Part shown: piece by piece, positions 21,769-32,766 of the stretch | Position numbering within the stretch: position 1 is the stretch's first letter | How the letters are laid out: every line of letters begins with the position of its first letter | Assembly (NCBI GenBank): GCA_021399435.1 | Contig: JAJTUP010000009.1 | Span: 124,001-188,000 of the forward strand | Source: Diaporthe sp. PMI_573 | Taxonomy: Eukaryota; Ascomycota; Sordariomycetes; Diaporthales; Diaporthaceae | DNA: 64,000 bases | Direction: 5' to 3' | Notes under the pieces: model-generated | Databases searched by the model: none | Told to the model about the DNA's origin: nothing | Seen by the model: only the letters and a program-made list of their open reading frames with translations | Program-made: the position numbers and the translations under genes

Positions 21769-24700
21769 TTAATTCCGGGACCCGAAGCTGTCATTTCTTG
21801 CTTGGTCTGACCTCGCACGCATCGACTCGTCTCTACCAGAAATCGAATGCAGATAATGCTTGAATGCCCCTGTCATCTCGCAGACTTTGGCAAAGTCCTC
21901 CTCCTCCAAGCATGCCTTCTCGTCCCGCTGGTCAGCCGGTGTATGCGCGAACCGATACTCAGCAAAGGCTACTGCAGTTTGAAATGCTGGGAATGGGTCC
22001 GCAAGTTAGACTAGTGAGAACAAGATTGAGTCACGAAGAGAAAGGGATGTGGTTGGGTTGGTGGCAAGCAGCAAGCGGCGTACCGTTCCTGATCTCCCTC
22101 CCATTCCAAGGGATCTTGGTGACTTCCTCGTCCTCCAACACGTATCTCCTCGCTTTCCTGGAGATGGATATGTATTTGCTTCGCTCCGCCTGGAGTTTGT
22201 TGAAGAACTGTGACCATATCACTGCACGGTCCTTTTCAGAGAGGTTGTCATATCGAATGACCACGTGGACACGGGAAACAAAAGCGTCGTCGAAGTGACC
22301 GACTCTGTTTGATGTCAAAAACAAAATGCCTCGGTAGTACTCCATTGTTCGGAGAAATACTGTCATCATGTTAGATTTGTGCTTTTATCTCGACAGGCAA
22401 GTGCTTCTTACTGGAGACAAGACTATTTCTCGAGAGGTCGGATGTTGCTCTCTTCTCAAGGTAGATGTCAGCCTCGTCGATGAGCATAACTGCACCCCAT
22501 AGTTCAGCGAGACGAAACCATTTCGACAGTTTCTCTTCGGCGGTTTTCTCATCGGTGCCAATGTCTCCGCAAGTCAGAGATAGCAATGGGCGTCCAGCTG
22601 ACTCCGCGATACATTCTGAGAAGCTGGTCAGCAAATGACAAAGGAAGACACTCCCAGAGAGCTTCAACTTGCCAGCAGTCTGTCAGAGAATGTTAGTCGA
22701 GGCTTCGTAAAGTCAACAATTATGAAGAAGTGATATAATAATAAACATGCACTTACGAGAGTTTTGCCAACTCCAGGACTCCCGTGGAGCAAGAATATCT
22801 GTCCTTCTCCCTTGTTTTGAACGAAATCAGCAGTCCATGGCGCAGGAATCTTCCCATTGATTGCATCAATATCCGAGAAGCGGTACACAAGAGATTTGAT
22901 GATCATCTTTCTCTCATCAGGCATGGCGATACTATCGATGGCCGTTGTGTCGAAATGGATGTCTGAACAGCATTCCACATCGAGAACGTCTAAAAAAAAA
23001 ACCAAAAACGGCGTTAGCTTTTTGGATTTGTACGCCTAGCCAGACCTTGCGACGAAATTTGTATTCCAAGTTCCAAGGTAGATACTGACCCCATCTTCTT
23101 GGCTTCAGAACAAATCCGATGATATCGGCAGGACAAAGCAGGTAGCGATGGCGATTTATCTCGCCCGTGATTGCGTCAACCAAAACCAAAGATTCTGTCT
23201 CTCTTGGGTCGATGTTATCATATGCTGCCCATGGACCTTCGGTTCTGGAATTCAATGGGGAGGCTGTAAAGCTGCCTCTAGCGTCCGACACAGGTAAAAA
23301 AGGACCAGGTGGGGGAGGTGGAGGAGGCATAGGAAGTCCTGGTTTGGGACCGTTAGACTTCTGCCCAAGGTAAGCAGGACCGCCGTTTTCGTCTTGTACT
23401 GCGCCGACAAGTGGGCGGCGAATAAGTGCGTCTCCAATGTGTAGTCCAGCGCCATATATCCCGTAGTTGTAATAAGCATGGGTGTCTAGAACAGCCCGTC
23501 CTTCGTACTAGTGTGCTAAATTAGTCGGAAGTCGAATAGAAGACTTTTGAGTGAATCGTACCCAATAAGCCACATTTCCGAGAGACTCGCCACGATAATC
23601 CACTTGTCGAGGGCCCGAAATAAGCTTGAAATACCTCTCCCCTCGACACTCGAGGCTTTTGGCAAGAAGGCCTCCATCATGAGCATCGTAATATTCGGCG
23701 GGGACAATTTCAAGATCAATCAACCTTTTTTCTCCCTCAAAGGCGCTGATGTAACGGGTGAGTTCGTGTCGACCTAACACCTTCCCATCGTATTGCAAAT
23801 GCCACAGCTGCACCCTGTAAGCGTTCCATTCTTTGCGAAGGCTCAAGGGCGGGGAAAAGTCAAAGGCTTTTATGACGCATGCGGCCAGCTTCCCGTGAAT
23901 CTTGGTGTATACAGTCGTACCAGGCTTCAAAAGCAGCCAGAGCATGCCAAAGGTAGCCAAGGCAGGTGACTGTTTGTGTCGTTTCCTCTCCTCGAGGACG
24001 GCAGCCAGATTCTGGGACTCGATCGCGTCCCTCAACAAATCCAGATGATTATAAGTGATTTCATCGCACGGCTTGAATCCTGGGTTTTGCGTGCTCGAGT
24101 CAATACGTCCACTGCTTTCGTCGTAGTCTTTGGCACCTTTGAATGTTCTCTGGTAGGCTTTTATGGCGTCCCAGTGGTGATAGAACAGACAGTAGGGCAC
24201 CCCAATGAAATTGAATTCGGGAGACAGACTGGAATCAGGCCAATAAGTCACGATCTCTCGCAAGGCCTGCTTGATGTAGTTAGATGCTATCTCAACTCTC
24301 ATGTAGTCTATTTCCATTGTGTAGTTAGGATTCGTGAGAAGGCCGGAAGCAAGATTTTCGAGTTGGCTAGGAGCCATGTGCTTTCGCCACTCAGAGGACA
24401 GGCTCGTTGAAACAACGGTGACCGTCTCCACCGGAGGGCCTGTTTGACGGGACATCTTCTTGCGCTCAGTCTCAAGATCCAGGATTCCGTGCCATGGACG
24501 GCTTGTGACGTGATCTCCAGCGTTGTCCAAGAATTGTATGCCATACTTGGTCTGTAACTCTTGAACACTTTCACTGTGATTATTGCTTTGGCTGCCATCA
24601 CTCTCTTCCTCCTCGGATACCTCTTCGTCCGTTGCCATTGATTCCGCCTGAGAATTTGAAACTCCTATGTCCGGGGGAGGCTTCAGGTCCTGTTTGCAGA

Positions 24701-25043
24701 GAGGGCACCGCTGAAGGCCAAATTCGATCAGGTTGGCATGATTGCGTCCTTTCACGGGGCACCACAAAGAGGCCGAGAGTCCCGAACCTCCCACAGTGGT
24801 TGGTTGAACTTCAAATTCTACAGTCTGTGCTGTTGCCTCAATTGATCCAGTCTTGGTTCCCTCACGGGAGTTCGAAGGGCCTTCATCGCTCGGGGATTCT
24901 GGCTCATGTTCAACGCATGGCGTGGTCGAAGCCTCCGGCTCAAGTTGGTCCGCCATCTGTTGTCGCTGACCAGGAGCATCTTGCTGAGCCTGGTCCAGCA
25001 CTTCTTCAGCTCCGGCTTCGACTTTGATGTCGACGTCAGCCAT
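21769..25043 (-). CDS. DUF7025-type AAA ATPase (about 945 aa, seven exons)
   Basis: Minus-strand exons are 25043-23562, 23507-23090, 22989-22757, 22679-22673, 22615-22412, 22359-22084 and 21986-21769. All phases agree and give about 945 residues. The N-terminal ~160 residues are acidic and low complexity with a small CPLC motif. The middle (about 220-630) matches the DUF7025 region found before a fungal AAA domain, with a polyproline run (MPPPPPPPGPF) late in it. The AAA core has Walker A GSPGVGKT (residues 703-710), Walker B VMLIDEAD (756-763), a sensor-like ILFLTSNRVGHFDDAF and an Arg-finger-type SRVHV. Such ATPases are abundant and variable in filamentous fungi; substrates are unknown. Exon 4 would be only 7 nt and is followed by an intron with a GC donor. 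It is divergent from a DUF7708 STAND-like gene 392 bases away. Confidence 0.88.
22616..22672 (-). other. GC-AG intron (57 nt) preceded by a 7-nt microexon in the AAA gene
   Basis: After Walker A, family members read GKT-LTAE-x-IAE. Here this needs exon ACTGCTG (22679-22673) between a GTAAGT-type intron (22756-22680) and an intron starting GCAAGT (22672) that ends CTTCTCAG (22616) with a CTGAC branch site. The 57-nt segment is in frame and has no stop, so retention would insert 19 residues directly after the P-loop. Confidence 0.65.
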
Positions 25044-25435
25044 GGAGGCTGATTCTGATATTGCCCTCGAGCGTCTTGAAACGAAGTGGAGAGTTTATTG
25101 TCGCTAGGTGTCCAAAGCGTGGAATGACAGTACATGCGCATGTAGTCCGGTAGAAGGAAATGTTTCAAAGCGTGGGGGAAAACTAAACGCTAGTTGTTGT
25201 GAACCATCATGTGCGACATGAAGCTGACATGGATGGCACAATCAACAAATCACATCGTCACAATCTCTCCAAACCCCGCTTCCTTCTCGCAGAGCCGCAC
25301 CACAACCCAATGGTTAATCCAATCTGTTCTGGCCTGCCTGAACCGGACAATAACAGTGACCCCGTCTTCTGGCCTAGAAGACACCGAGGCTGAGGTGCAT
25401 AGTTGTGATATTACAGCACAGATACGTCGAGCATC
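25044..25435. promoter_or_regulatory. Shared bidirectional promoter region, AAA ATPase / DUF7708 gene
   Basis: Only 392 bases separate the start codons of two divergently transcribed genes, so the regulatory sequence must be shared or interleaved. No clear TATA box was seen on either side. Confidence 0.5.
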
Positions 25436-27359
25436 ATGACTGAAAGACATGGGTTAGAACAGGATGCCCTGTGCCTTGTCAGAAAGCACAGTTTGCAGGT
25501 TGCCGAAGATCTGCCCAGCAATGATATCGCCCAGGCTCTCGGCGATTTCGAGACTCATGAGCGAGCAGCGGAGGCACAGGGCCTAATACACGAGTGGCAG
25601 CGATGGCTGACTTTTGATGAGCTCGACACGTGAGTTTTATAATTCGCATTCTCATCCAGCTGCTTCCTATTATTTGGCTAAATTGGACTCACTGCGTCAG
25701 AAATGATGATATAGCTTTACTCCAGAAGGAGTGCAAGGAGCTTGTTCAAGTATGGCTCAAGCTGCAAAGAAAGCACCCAGAATGTGACGAGCTGTTACCA
25801 AACAGCCGTAAGCCTCCAAGCGTCGCGAGTCTGCAACAAGTTATCAGGTCAACTTTGGACAACCGGGAAGCTCAACAACAGAGAGGCTTTGGTAGGGTGA
25901 AGCAGCAATTTTTCAGTTTCTGTGACACCCTCACGGCCTACTCATCTCTATTCTCTCTCATTCCTCAGGGAAGCCTGTACACATCACTGTTTGTAGGCGT
26001 AATCTCATCGCTAGTGAAGGTGAGCCTCGTTGCTGGTGCTTGGGAGACCTGCTTTATTTTGACTGACAGGGAAAGGCTTCCGCCCGCCATGATCAGAACG
26101 GCGAGGGCTTCTCGCGAGCATTGGCCGAGATCAGTGCCGACATGTCCTTCAGCCAGAGACAAGGCTCTATCCACCCAACAGATCGCATGAAGCATCTCGT
26201 CATCCTCCTATACGTCAGATATGCCAAATTCTTGTGCCATGCGATGAGTTGGTATCACTCAAGATGGGGCCGATTCAAAGCTGCTATGGATCAGAGTTAC
26301 TACGGCCGAGAAGTCCGAGAGAAGGTTAACAAGATCAAAGACGTGGTTAGAGACATCGAAAGAGAGGCGTCTCTGGAGACTCAAGGGATCCTGAACCAAA
26401 CTCACGATACTGTCACACATCTAGAACACAGTATAGCGGAAGTCCGCAGGCAAAATCAAATTGCTGATCAGAATCGTGACCTCTCCCATCTAGGGATAAG
26501 TCAAAAGTTAGACCGTATTTGGCTTGCCATAGGGGAGATGGGGCAAAATATGGCCACAGCCACTGTCACTCGGCAGCTTTACACTGCCCAGCTGTCTATA
26601 GCACAGGGATCGGCATCAGGTAAGTCATTATCCAGACAAGATGCACAGATGATAGAAATTAATTAATTAGAAGATACAATCAGAGTGGAGGAAGACAGGA
26701 CAGAGAATCGTCCCGCAGGTTTGCACCCCCGTCTCCCTACCCAATTGACCTCATCAGCTATATATATATCTGACCGAGCCGATGGCGCAGTCATCGTCCA
26801 TACGAGGAAAGCGATAGAAGAAGCGTCTCTCCCTCTGATGAAGTTCATGGGCACATACGCCCGTGAAGCCAGCGCCACTTCTGCTTTGCTATCGAGCAAT
26901 GACCCTTCCTACGCGTGCGCTGGTGCAGGGCAAGTCACGGGGCAAATAGTGACTCGCCTCCAGACATGGATATCAGAGCCAAAGTCTCAAATTCTATGCA
27001 TAGTTAGCCCGCAGTTCTCTGCAAACAGACACGAGGCGACGATCGCTGCCCAACACATCGTATCAGTGGTGCAGAACGCAGATATACCACATTTGGCTGT
27101 CGCGGTGTGGCGCCTGAAACCTGGAACCGAAGTCCTCAATAATACGAGTCAACACTTGGAGACCGCCCGCCTGATCATCCTTCTCTACTATTTAATCCGG
27201 CAGCTTACCCTTTTACTTTCCGAGTCAGTCGAAGAAGCCAGCAGCATCACAGCACTGCTGGAATCACTAGACGGCACCACGCAGAGCATACCGGCGGCTC
27301 TGCAGGCCCTCCAAGCGCTCCTCAGAACTCGCCCCGAGCCTGCTCATCTGCGTCATTGA
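25436..27359 (+). CDS. DUF7708 STAND-like protein, truncated by a frameshift
   Basis: Four exons, 25436-25629, 25701-26019, 26076-26619 and 26671-27359 (introns 71, 56 and 51 nt), give 581 residues before a stop. The acceptor at 26075 has an in-frame alternative at 26069 that adds two residues. The DUF7708 region (about 70-250) shows LLQKECKELVQVWLKLQ, then LYTSLFVGVISSLVK and RMKHLVILLYVRYAKFLCHAMSWY. This module is known at the N-terminus of fungal NLR/STAND-type proteins. A coiled-coil-like stretch follows (VREKVNKIKDVVRDIEREASLETQ). The last third matches the family's NTPase-like region (QILCIVSPQFSANRHEA, then LIILLYYLIRQLTLLL), but no Walker A motif is present. After QALQALL the frame is lost; the continuation lies in another frame. 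Head to head with the DUF7025 AAA gene. Confidence 0.72.
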
Positions 27360-27660
27360 CGGACTCCATCTACTGGACCACCCGGACTTGGAGCAGTATG
27401 TGAACGAGCTGCTAGGCATCCTGCGAATCAGGGACGATGTGAGAGTGCTGAAGGTGCTCCTGACGAGCGAGGGCTTTTTCGCCAGCGGCGCGAATCTGAC
27501 TGTAGCCGAACGGCTGGACTGTCTGCACTCACCCAGAAGGAGGCCTGGAGAAGGCCGACCGGGGGCCCGCAACTTGAACGACGTCTCACTGTCCTTCTGA
27601 ACAGGCCGCGCCTCTATCCTGCATGGATTTATGGAATCCGAGTTGCAACAGTTGGCGGGC
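27322..27660 (+). pseudogene. Frameshifted C-terminal part of the DUF7708 STAND-like gene
   Basis: Shifting frame near 27322-27340 restores ELAPSLLICVIDGLHLLD and then VRVLKVLLTSEG, the Walker B-like region and following strand of this family. Past TVAERLD a second frame change would be needed to read ALTQKEAWRRP and then LNRPRLYPAWIYGIRV, which also looks coding. Two shifts within 250 bases suggest the C-terminus is decayed rather than a single sequencing error. Confidence 0.55.
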
Positions 27661-28139
27661 ATTTCAACTGAGATCACAGGATCAGACTTGACTCCTGTGC
27701 TGTAATGAAAGTGAATCTGTCATATGAAAAAAAGAACAATTTCGTACGACTGGTCGGATTGAAACAGGATGCCCGGTACAGATAACCAGGACCAGGAGCA
27801 CTTGACATCGTGCACAGTGATCTTGATGAATAGGTAATAAGGAAGCCCGCCGGACCCAACTGATTCTCGAACTGTGTTGGATGGACAACTAGGAGGCGTG
27901 CTTTAAAATCAGTTGGAATTGCAATTGTACCAGGCCGGAGTCCGTTGGCATATCATGGGCTGACAGCTATAACATTTTGGCGAACAATCCCGCGCGCGCC
28001 CTGTTAATGCAGGCTGGCGGGTATCTTGATGCCTAGTGCTGTGCGACTCACCTCAGATTTGCGGGGCATATGGTGAATGTGACTCACATCACTCACAAGA
28101 TTGCTCGATACTACGCACCTACTTGACAGCACACACACG
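27661..28139. other. Intergenic spacer upstream of the hydrolase
   Basis: No gene seen. It includes the hydrolase promoter; a CA-rich leader directly precedes the ATG at 28140. Confidence 0.5.
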
Positions 28140-29179
28140 ATGACTGCGCAAGTTCTGACCCACGCCGACGGGCGCAAGACCGACTACCTCATCTCCGGGG
28201 CGCAGGACGGCATCCCCCTCGTCTTCATCCATGGTACCCCGGGCTCGTACACCGTGGGGTCCAAGCTGATCGCCACGTGCGAGAGGAAGGGCATCAAGCT
28301 GATCACGCTCTCGAGGGCGGGCTATGGTGGCTCTACGCGGAAACTGGGCAGGCAGGTCGTTGATGCTGTGGCGGACATCCACGAACTGCTCGAACACCTT
28401 GGCATAAAGAAGTGCATTGTGGGCGGGAAAAGTGGTGGTGGTGAGTTCCTGTCCCACGCGTGACTGCGTACCGCCGGACTAAGCATGAGTGATGCTGAAA
28501 ATGTTCGCGATACAGGACCGCACTCTCTGGCCTGCGCGGCTCGGCTACCAGGTTGTGTGGCCTCGTTGGTGGTCGCTGGTGTAGGACCATACAATGCGGA
28601 CGGCCTTGACTTTCTTGCTGGCCAGGGACAGGGTAGTAAGTCAGAAGCGCAGGATACCAGGGCCTCAAGTAAGCGACTTTGAAGAGGCTGACAGTATCCC
28701 TTCCAGATATTGACGAGTATGCGGCTGTACTCAAGGGGGAGGAGGAGATACAAAAGTTCTGCCAGGCTGAGAGGACCGGATTGCTGGCGGCGGACCCGGA
28801 GGCTCTGACGAAGTCGTTGCTGGCGACATTGTTGCCCGAGGTGGACAAGAAGGCGGTCCTGGAGGACGAGAACACGGGCAACGACATTGTCACCACGATA
28901 CAGGAGGCCTTGCGGGTGTCGTGCGACGGGTGGGTGGACGATGACCTCGCCTTCATACAGCCCTGGGGGTTCAACTTTGACGAGATCAAGGTGCCTGTCT
29001 TCCTATATCAGGGCAGCGAGGACAAGATGGTGCCTCTGGCGCATGGGCAGTGGCAGGCCGATCACCTCCCCAAGGACAAAGTGAAGGCGCGTCTCCTGGA
29101 GGGCGAGGGGCACATTTCCATCATGTCGGGGTATTTGGAGGAGATGCTGGATAATTTGTTGGCTGTGGCGAGAGAGTAG
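28140..29179 (+). CDS. Alpha/beta-hydrolase fold protein
   Basis: Three exons, 28140-28440, 28516-28632 and 28707-29179, with introns of 75 and 74 nt, give 296 residues. The start is the ATG in CACACGATGACTGCG, chosen over an upstream frame extension because family alignment begins at VLTHADGRK. VFIHGTPGS (about 28-36) is the oxyanion-hole segment. GKSGG places the nucleophile at Ser98, formed across the first splice junction. Asp245 in QGSEDKMVP and His275 in GEGHISIM complete the triad. The whole fold is present with no signal peptide, so a cytosolic esterase, epoxide-hydrolase-like or lactone-hydrolysing enzyme is possible; the substrate cannot be predicted. Confidence 0.9.
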
Positions 29180-30432
29180 TCTAATTAAGAGATAAATTGA
29201 ATGAATGCAGTGGATGAATCAAGACGAGGGTTGTCAGGGTTACTCGGCGTGCTGTCCACGGACGACAAAATGATGCAAGCTGTAGTGCAGGTGAGGTGAC
29301 CGGCTGCCAACGTGCCCAGGGAGGCGCCAAGGTTGGAAGTTGCATGTCGGCCTGTCAGTTTTGGGCAGTGACAGCAGGGGAGGGGGGCATAAGGTCTTAC
29401 CCCACATAGGCTACGGCACGCTACTCCGTACGTGGTGCAATGCTGCTGACCTTGAAAAAAGATGGGGAACCCTGAACAGCGAGCGCATCACTGCACAGCA
29501 AGAGTCTAATCCGTCTCTCATCACAACCATTGACATTCCATCCACTGCGCTCACTCAATCCGTTGCCAATTGACAGCTGCTACAGCACAGGGCCTGCTAT
29601 ATTTGCTATCGAAGCTGCGACTGACCTACCGAGTCCCGAGTCACGTCAAGTCACCTCTCTCTTACTCATCCTAGCAACAACAGGCTCAAACCGACGTCGC
29701 CCTGTGCTCTTGGTGCTGCAACTCGACTCCCATGCAGATCACGGCATTGACAAGCTCTTCATCAACAACCCCAAGGGTAAAGCATCACGCTGCCACGACG
29801 GCGCCGTCACCAGCTCCAGCCTGAGCCCGAGAATTGCCCGCATCCGCCCGAGCCTGTCATCTCACCTCATGAGGCGCACAACGTTGCTGCAGTACGAGAC
29901 GAGACAGGACAGGACACGAGCCAAACGGTCACACTACGCTTGCTTGAAGAAAAGCAGTGCCAAGAGACTGACCACTTGACTCGTCCAGCTGAGCTGTGCA
30001 TCCGGCAGCTAGATATCTGCCAGCCGCTCTGCATCGAGCACGGCGAGGCCACATACCAAGACAGGGCCGTCGACTGTCTGCCCGCCCGCCCGCCTGCCCG
30101 CCCGACGGTCTCTGGGAGGGAGCTAAAGAGCCGGAGGCCAAGCTTGTCTTGATTTGCGAAAATTACGCGACGCCTGCTATTACTAAGGTGGCCCCACCCA
30201 TACCGGCTTCATCCGCCCTGCTGTTGACTCGCCGGCTCGGTTCCAGCCCAACCCTGCCCACTGCCCAGCGAGTCTAGTTGCTGCGAACCGCCCTTCCGCC
30301 TCCGTTGAGCGGCGGCCCTCGAGAGACGTCACTCCATGAAGGGTTCCCCATCAGCCTCGACCGCACTCTGAAATCTCACCTCCAGCCCGACCCGAAGATC
30401 ATTGCCGATACCCGCCCTCACACTCATGATCC
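29180..30432. other. Intergenic region upstream of the dual-cluster regulator
   Basis: No supported gene. A (CCCG)n-like purine-poor run lies near 30080-30105. Much of this is probably promoter and long 5' leader of the regulator, as is common for fungal transcription factors. Confidence 0.5.
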
Positions 30433-32766
30433 ATGATCACTTCCAATCCGTCAAAAAAGCCTTCTAACACGTGCGTGACCTGTCGCGCACGCAAGGTCCG
30501 CTGCGATGGGCAGCGCGACGTCTGCAACAACTGCATGCGACTCGGCTTCACCTGCTCATATGACGACTCCATCCCAACTCACCCCACCACAGGTCTCTCC
30601 GCCGCAGGCATGAATAGCGACGGCACATCGGCGAGCGATGCCCTCACCATCCATGCCGTAGCATCTCATCCCCCTCGTCGCCGCGTCCGCCAGGCCTGCC
30701 AGAGCTGCCATTCCAGGAAGGCAAAATGCAGCGGCACAATGCCAAAGTGCGACAGGTGTCGCGCTCACAGCCTCGAGTGTGTCTACCGCCCCTCCAAGCG
30801 GTCGCGCCTCAGCACCACGCCCGGTGCCTCCTCATCTCAACATGGCCGCGACTCCCTCATCGGGGACAGTGTCTCAGGTATGCTTGCCTCGGGAGGCTCA
30901 GGCAGGGACGACTACCTCTCAGACCAGAGTCGCAGCGCGTCCGACCACCTCGAAAGTAACGGCCTCGCCGACCTTCGCCATCTCCCGCCACCTGAGGAGA
31001 GCCTCATTATCCGCACCTTCGAAAAGTTCTTCCGCCACGTTCACCACATCGCACTGTTTTCCTTTCTGCACCAGGCCTCCCTGATGCAGCGATACCACTC
31101 CGGTTCCATGGACCGACCTCTTCTCTTATCCTTAATCGGGATCACCTCCATCCTGACCGACCTTGGCCCCGGTGCGCGTGAGTACGGCAACAGGTGCATT
31201 GCTGCCGCCGAGGGCCTCATCCAGCGTGACCTCGGCCGGCCCACAGTGCTGAAGATCCAGGCCTTGGTCCTCATCATCAAGCACCGAATCTTTTGCCGCC
31301 GCTTCTCAGATGCTTTCATGCTCACGGGGCTGGCGTCCCGATTTGCCGCTGCCTTGCAGCTTAACCACGAGAATCCTAGGCTCTGCTTCTTGGCACAAGA
31401 GTCCCGGCGACGTCTGATGTGGTCTCTCTTCATGATCGATATCGGGATGGCAGCTGGCCACCCTGACTACACCCTGTGGGCACACCGACCCCAGTGCATA
31501 GACCTCAAGCTGCCGTGCAATGAGCGGAACTTCGAATACGATCTCCCAGAAGACACAGAATCGCTGGTCCCGCCACCGCGCCAGTCGGACGGCAGTTTGC
31601 CCCCATTGACTGACAAGGTTGGGTTTCTGGCCCTTCACATCCGCATCCAGTGGGTTCGCAGCAAGATACTGGCCTTTACAAAGACGCTTGTCCTTCCAAG
31701 GGCCGGTAATCTAGACCTGAAAGCACTGCCTGGCAAGTGCGAGGAGCTTCAAGACGATCTCAATGCGTTTGAGGGACGCTTACCGCCGCAGTTCAAATGG
31801 AACGAGGCCAACCTTCGACTGCGGGCATATCACCCGCGGCTTTGTGTTTACCTGATGACACATTTATGGTGGGAGCAATGCCACTGTGACCTGTACCGGA
31901 TTGCGCTGGTGGGGAGGAGGGAGAGCCTGTCGAAGGAAGCGATCTCGAGGTTAGATCCCGCTTTTGTCAAATATTGCCAACGGCAGTGTTTTGAGCATGC
32001 CAAGGCCATGGCCGAAATGCTCGACATGGTACTACAGAAGGGTGTCCCTGTGTCAGATCTTGATCTGCCCGTGTTGGGGTACCAATGTGCCAATACGCTG
32101 TATTACACACTTGCGTCCTGTGGAGATGAGTACGGCCTTTCACACGCAAGTGTGACAGAAATGGCAGCGACTTGCCTCAAAGTCGTGAAGCAATCCGCCC
32201 CGGGCCCTGCTGCTGTTGCCATTGTGAGTCTTGCCCATCCCTAAATGAAGCCCGTTTGGTTCAGTTTCGCCCAGACGGCTGACCGATCGATTGACGCACA
32301 GGCCGAGGCTCTCGAAAAGCTTATTGAGAGCGGATGGGTGAGACCGACTCTTCCGAGCAATGTGACCTCGCCTGTGTCCATGACACCTACCAATCATGAC
32401 GCGTTGGCGGTGGATCCGATGCTCCAACGAGACGCCCTCCAGGAAGCCGACGTCGCTCACCAGCTCTGCAACCCATCAATACCACAGAATCTGCCGGCGC
32501 AGGTTGAGTCACCCGGCCAAGTAATGGCAGCCGACGTACCGCAGCCACAGGCACCTATGCAACCACCGACACCCGCAGTGCTTCGCGACGACGAATCAAT
32601 ACCCGTCGCCCAAGCGAACATGATGGCCGGTGTAACGCCCAATCTCAGCAACGCATTCGAGGGAGCCTTGGACGGCTCGAACTTTGGCATGGGCGGCCTA
32701 GAGCCCTTCGCGATGGACTCATCGAGCTGGTACACGGGGGACTGGTCGAACGGCGGCCTAATATAG
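30433..32766 (+). CDS. Fungal transcription factor with two Zn2Cys6 clusters and fungal_trans domain
   Basis: Two exons, 30433-32223 and 32302-32766 (78-nt intron), give 751 residues. Two complete binuclear zinc clusters are visible: Cys14-Cys41 (CVTCRARKVRC...CNNCMRLGFTC) and Cys89-Cys116 (CQSCHSRKAKC...CDRCRAHSLEC), each with six Cys in C-x2-C-x6-C order. The middle is the fungal-specific transcription factor domain, with SRRRLMWSLFMIDIGMAAG as its characteristic block. The C-terminal exon is Gln/Pro/Asn-rich and looks like an activation region. Most Zn2Cys6 regulators have one cluster; tandem clusters define a minority class. Targets are unknown; no metabolic cluster directly abuts it, though a reductase and a flavin monooxygenase lie 5-16 kb downstream. 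Confidence 0.93.

Noticed and set aside
26600..26640. GSASGKS read as a possible P-loop in the DUF7708 gene
   Set aside because: The KS lies inside a GTAAGT intron and the spacing (G-x3-GKS) is one residue short of a Walker A motif.
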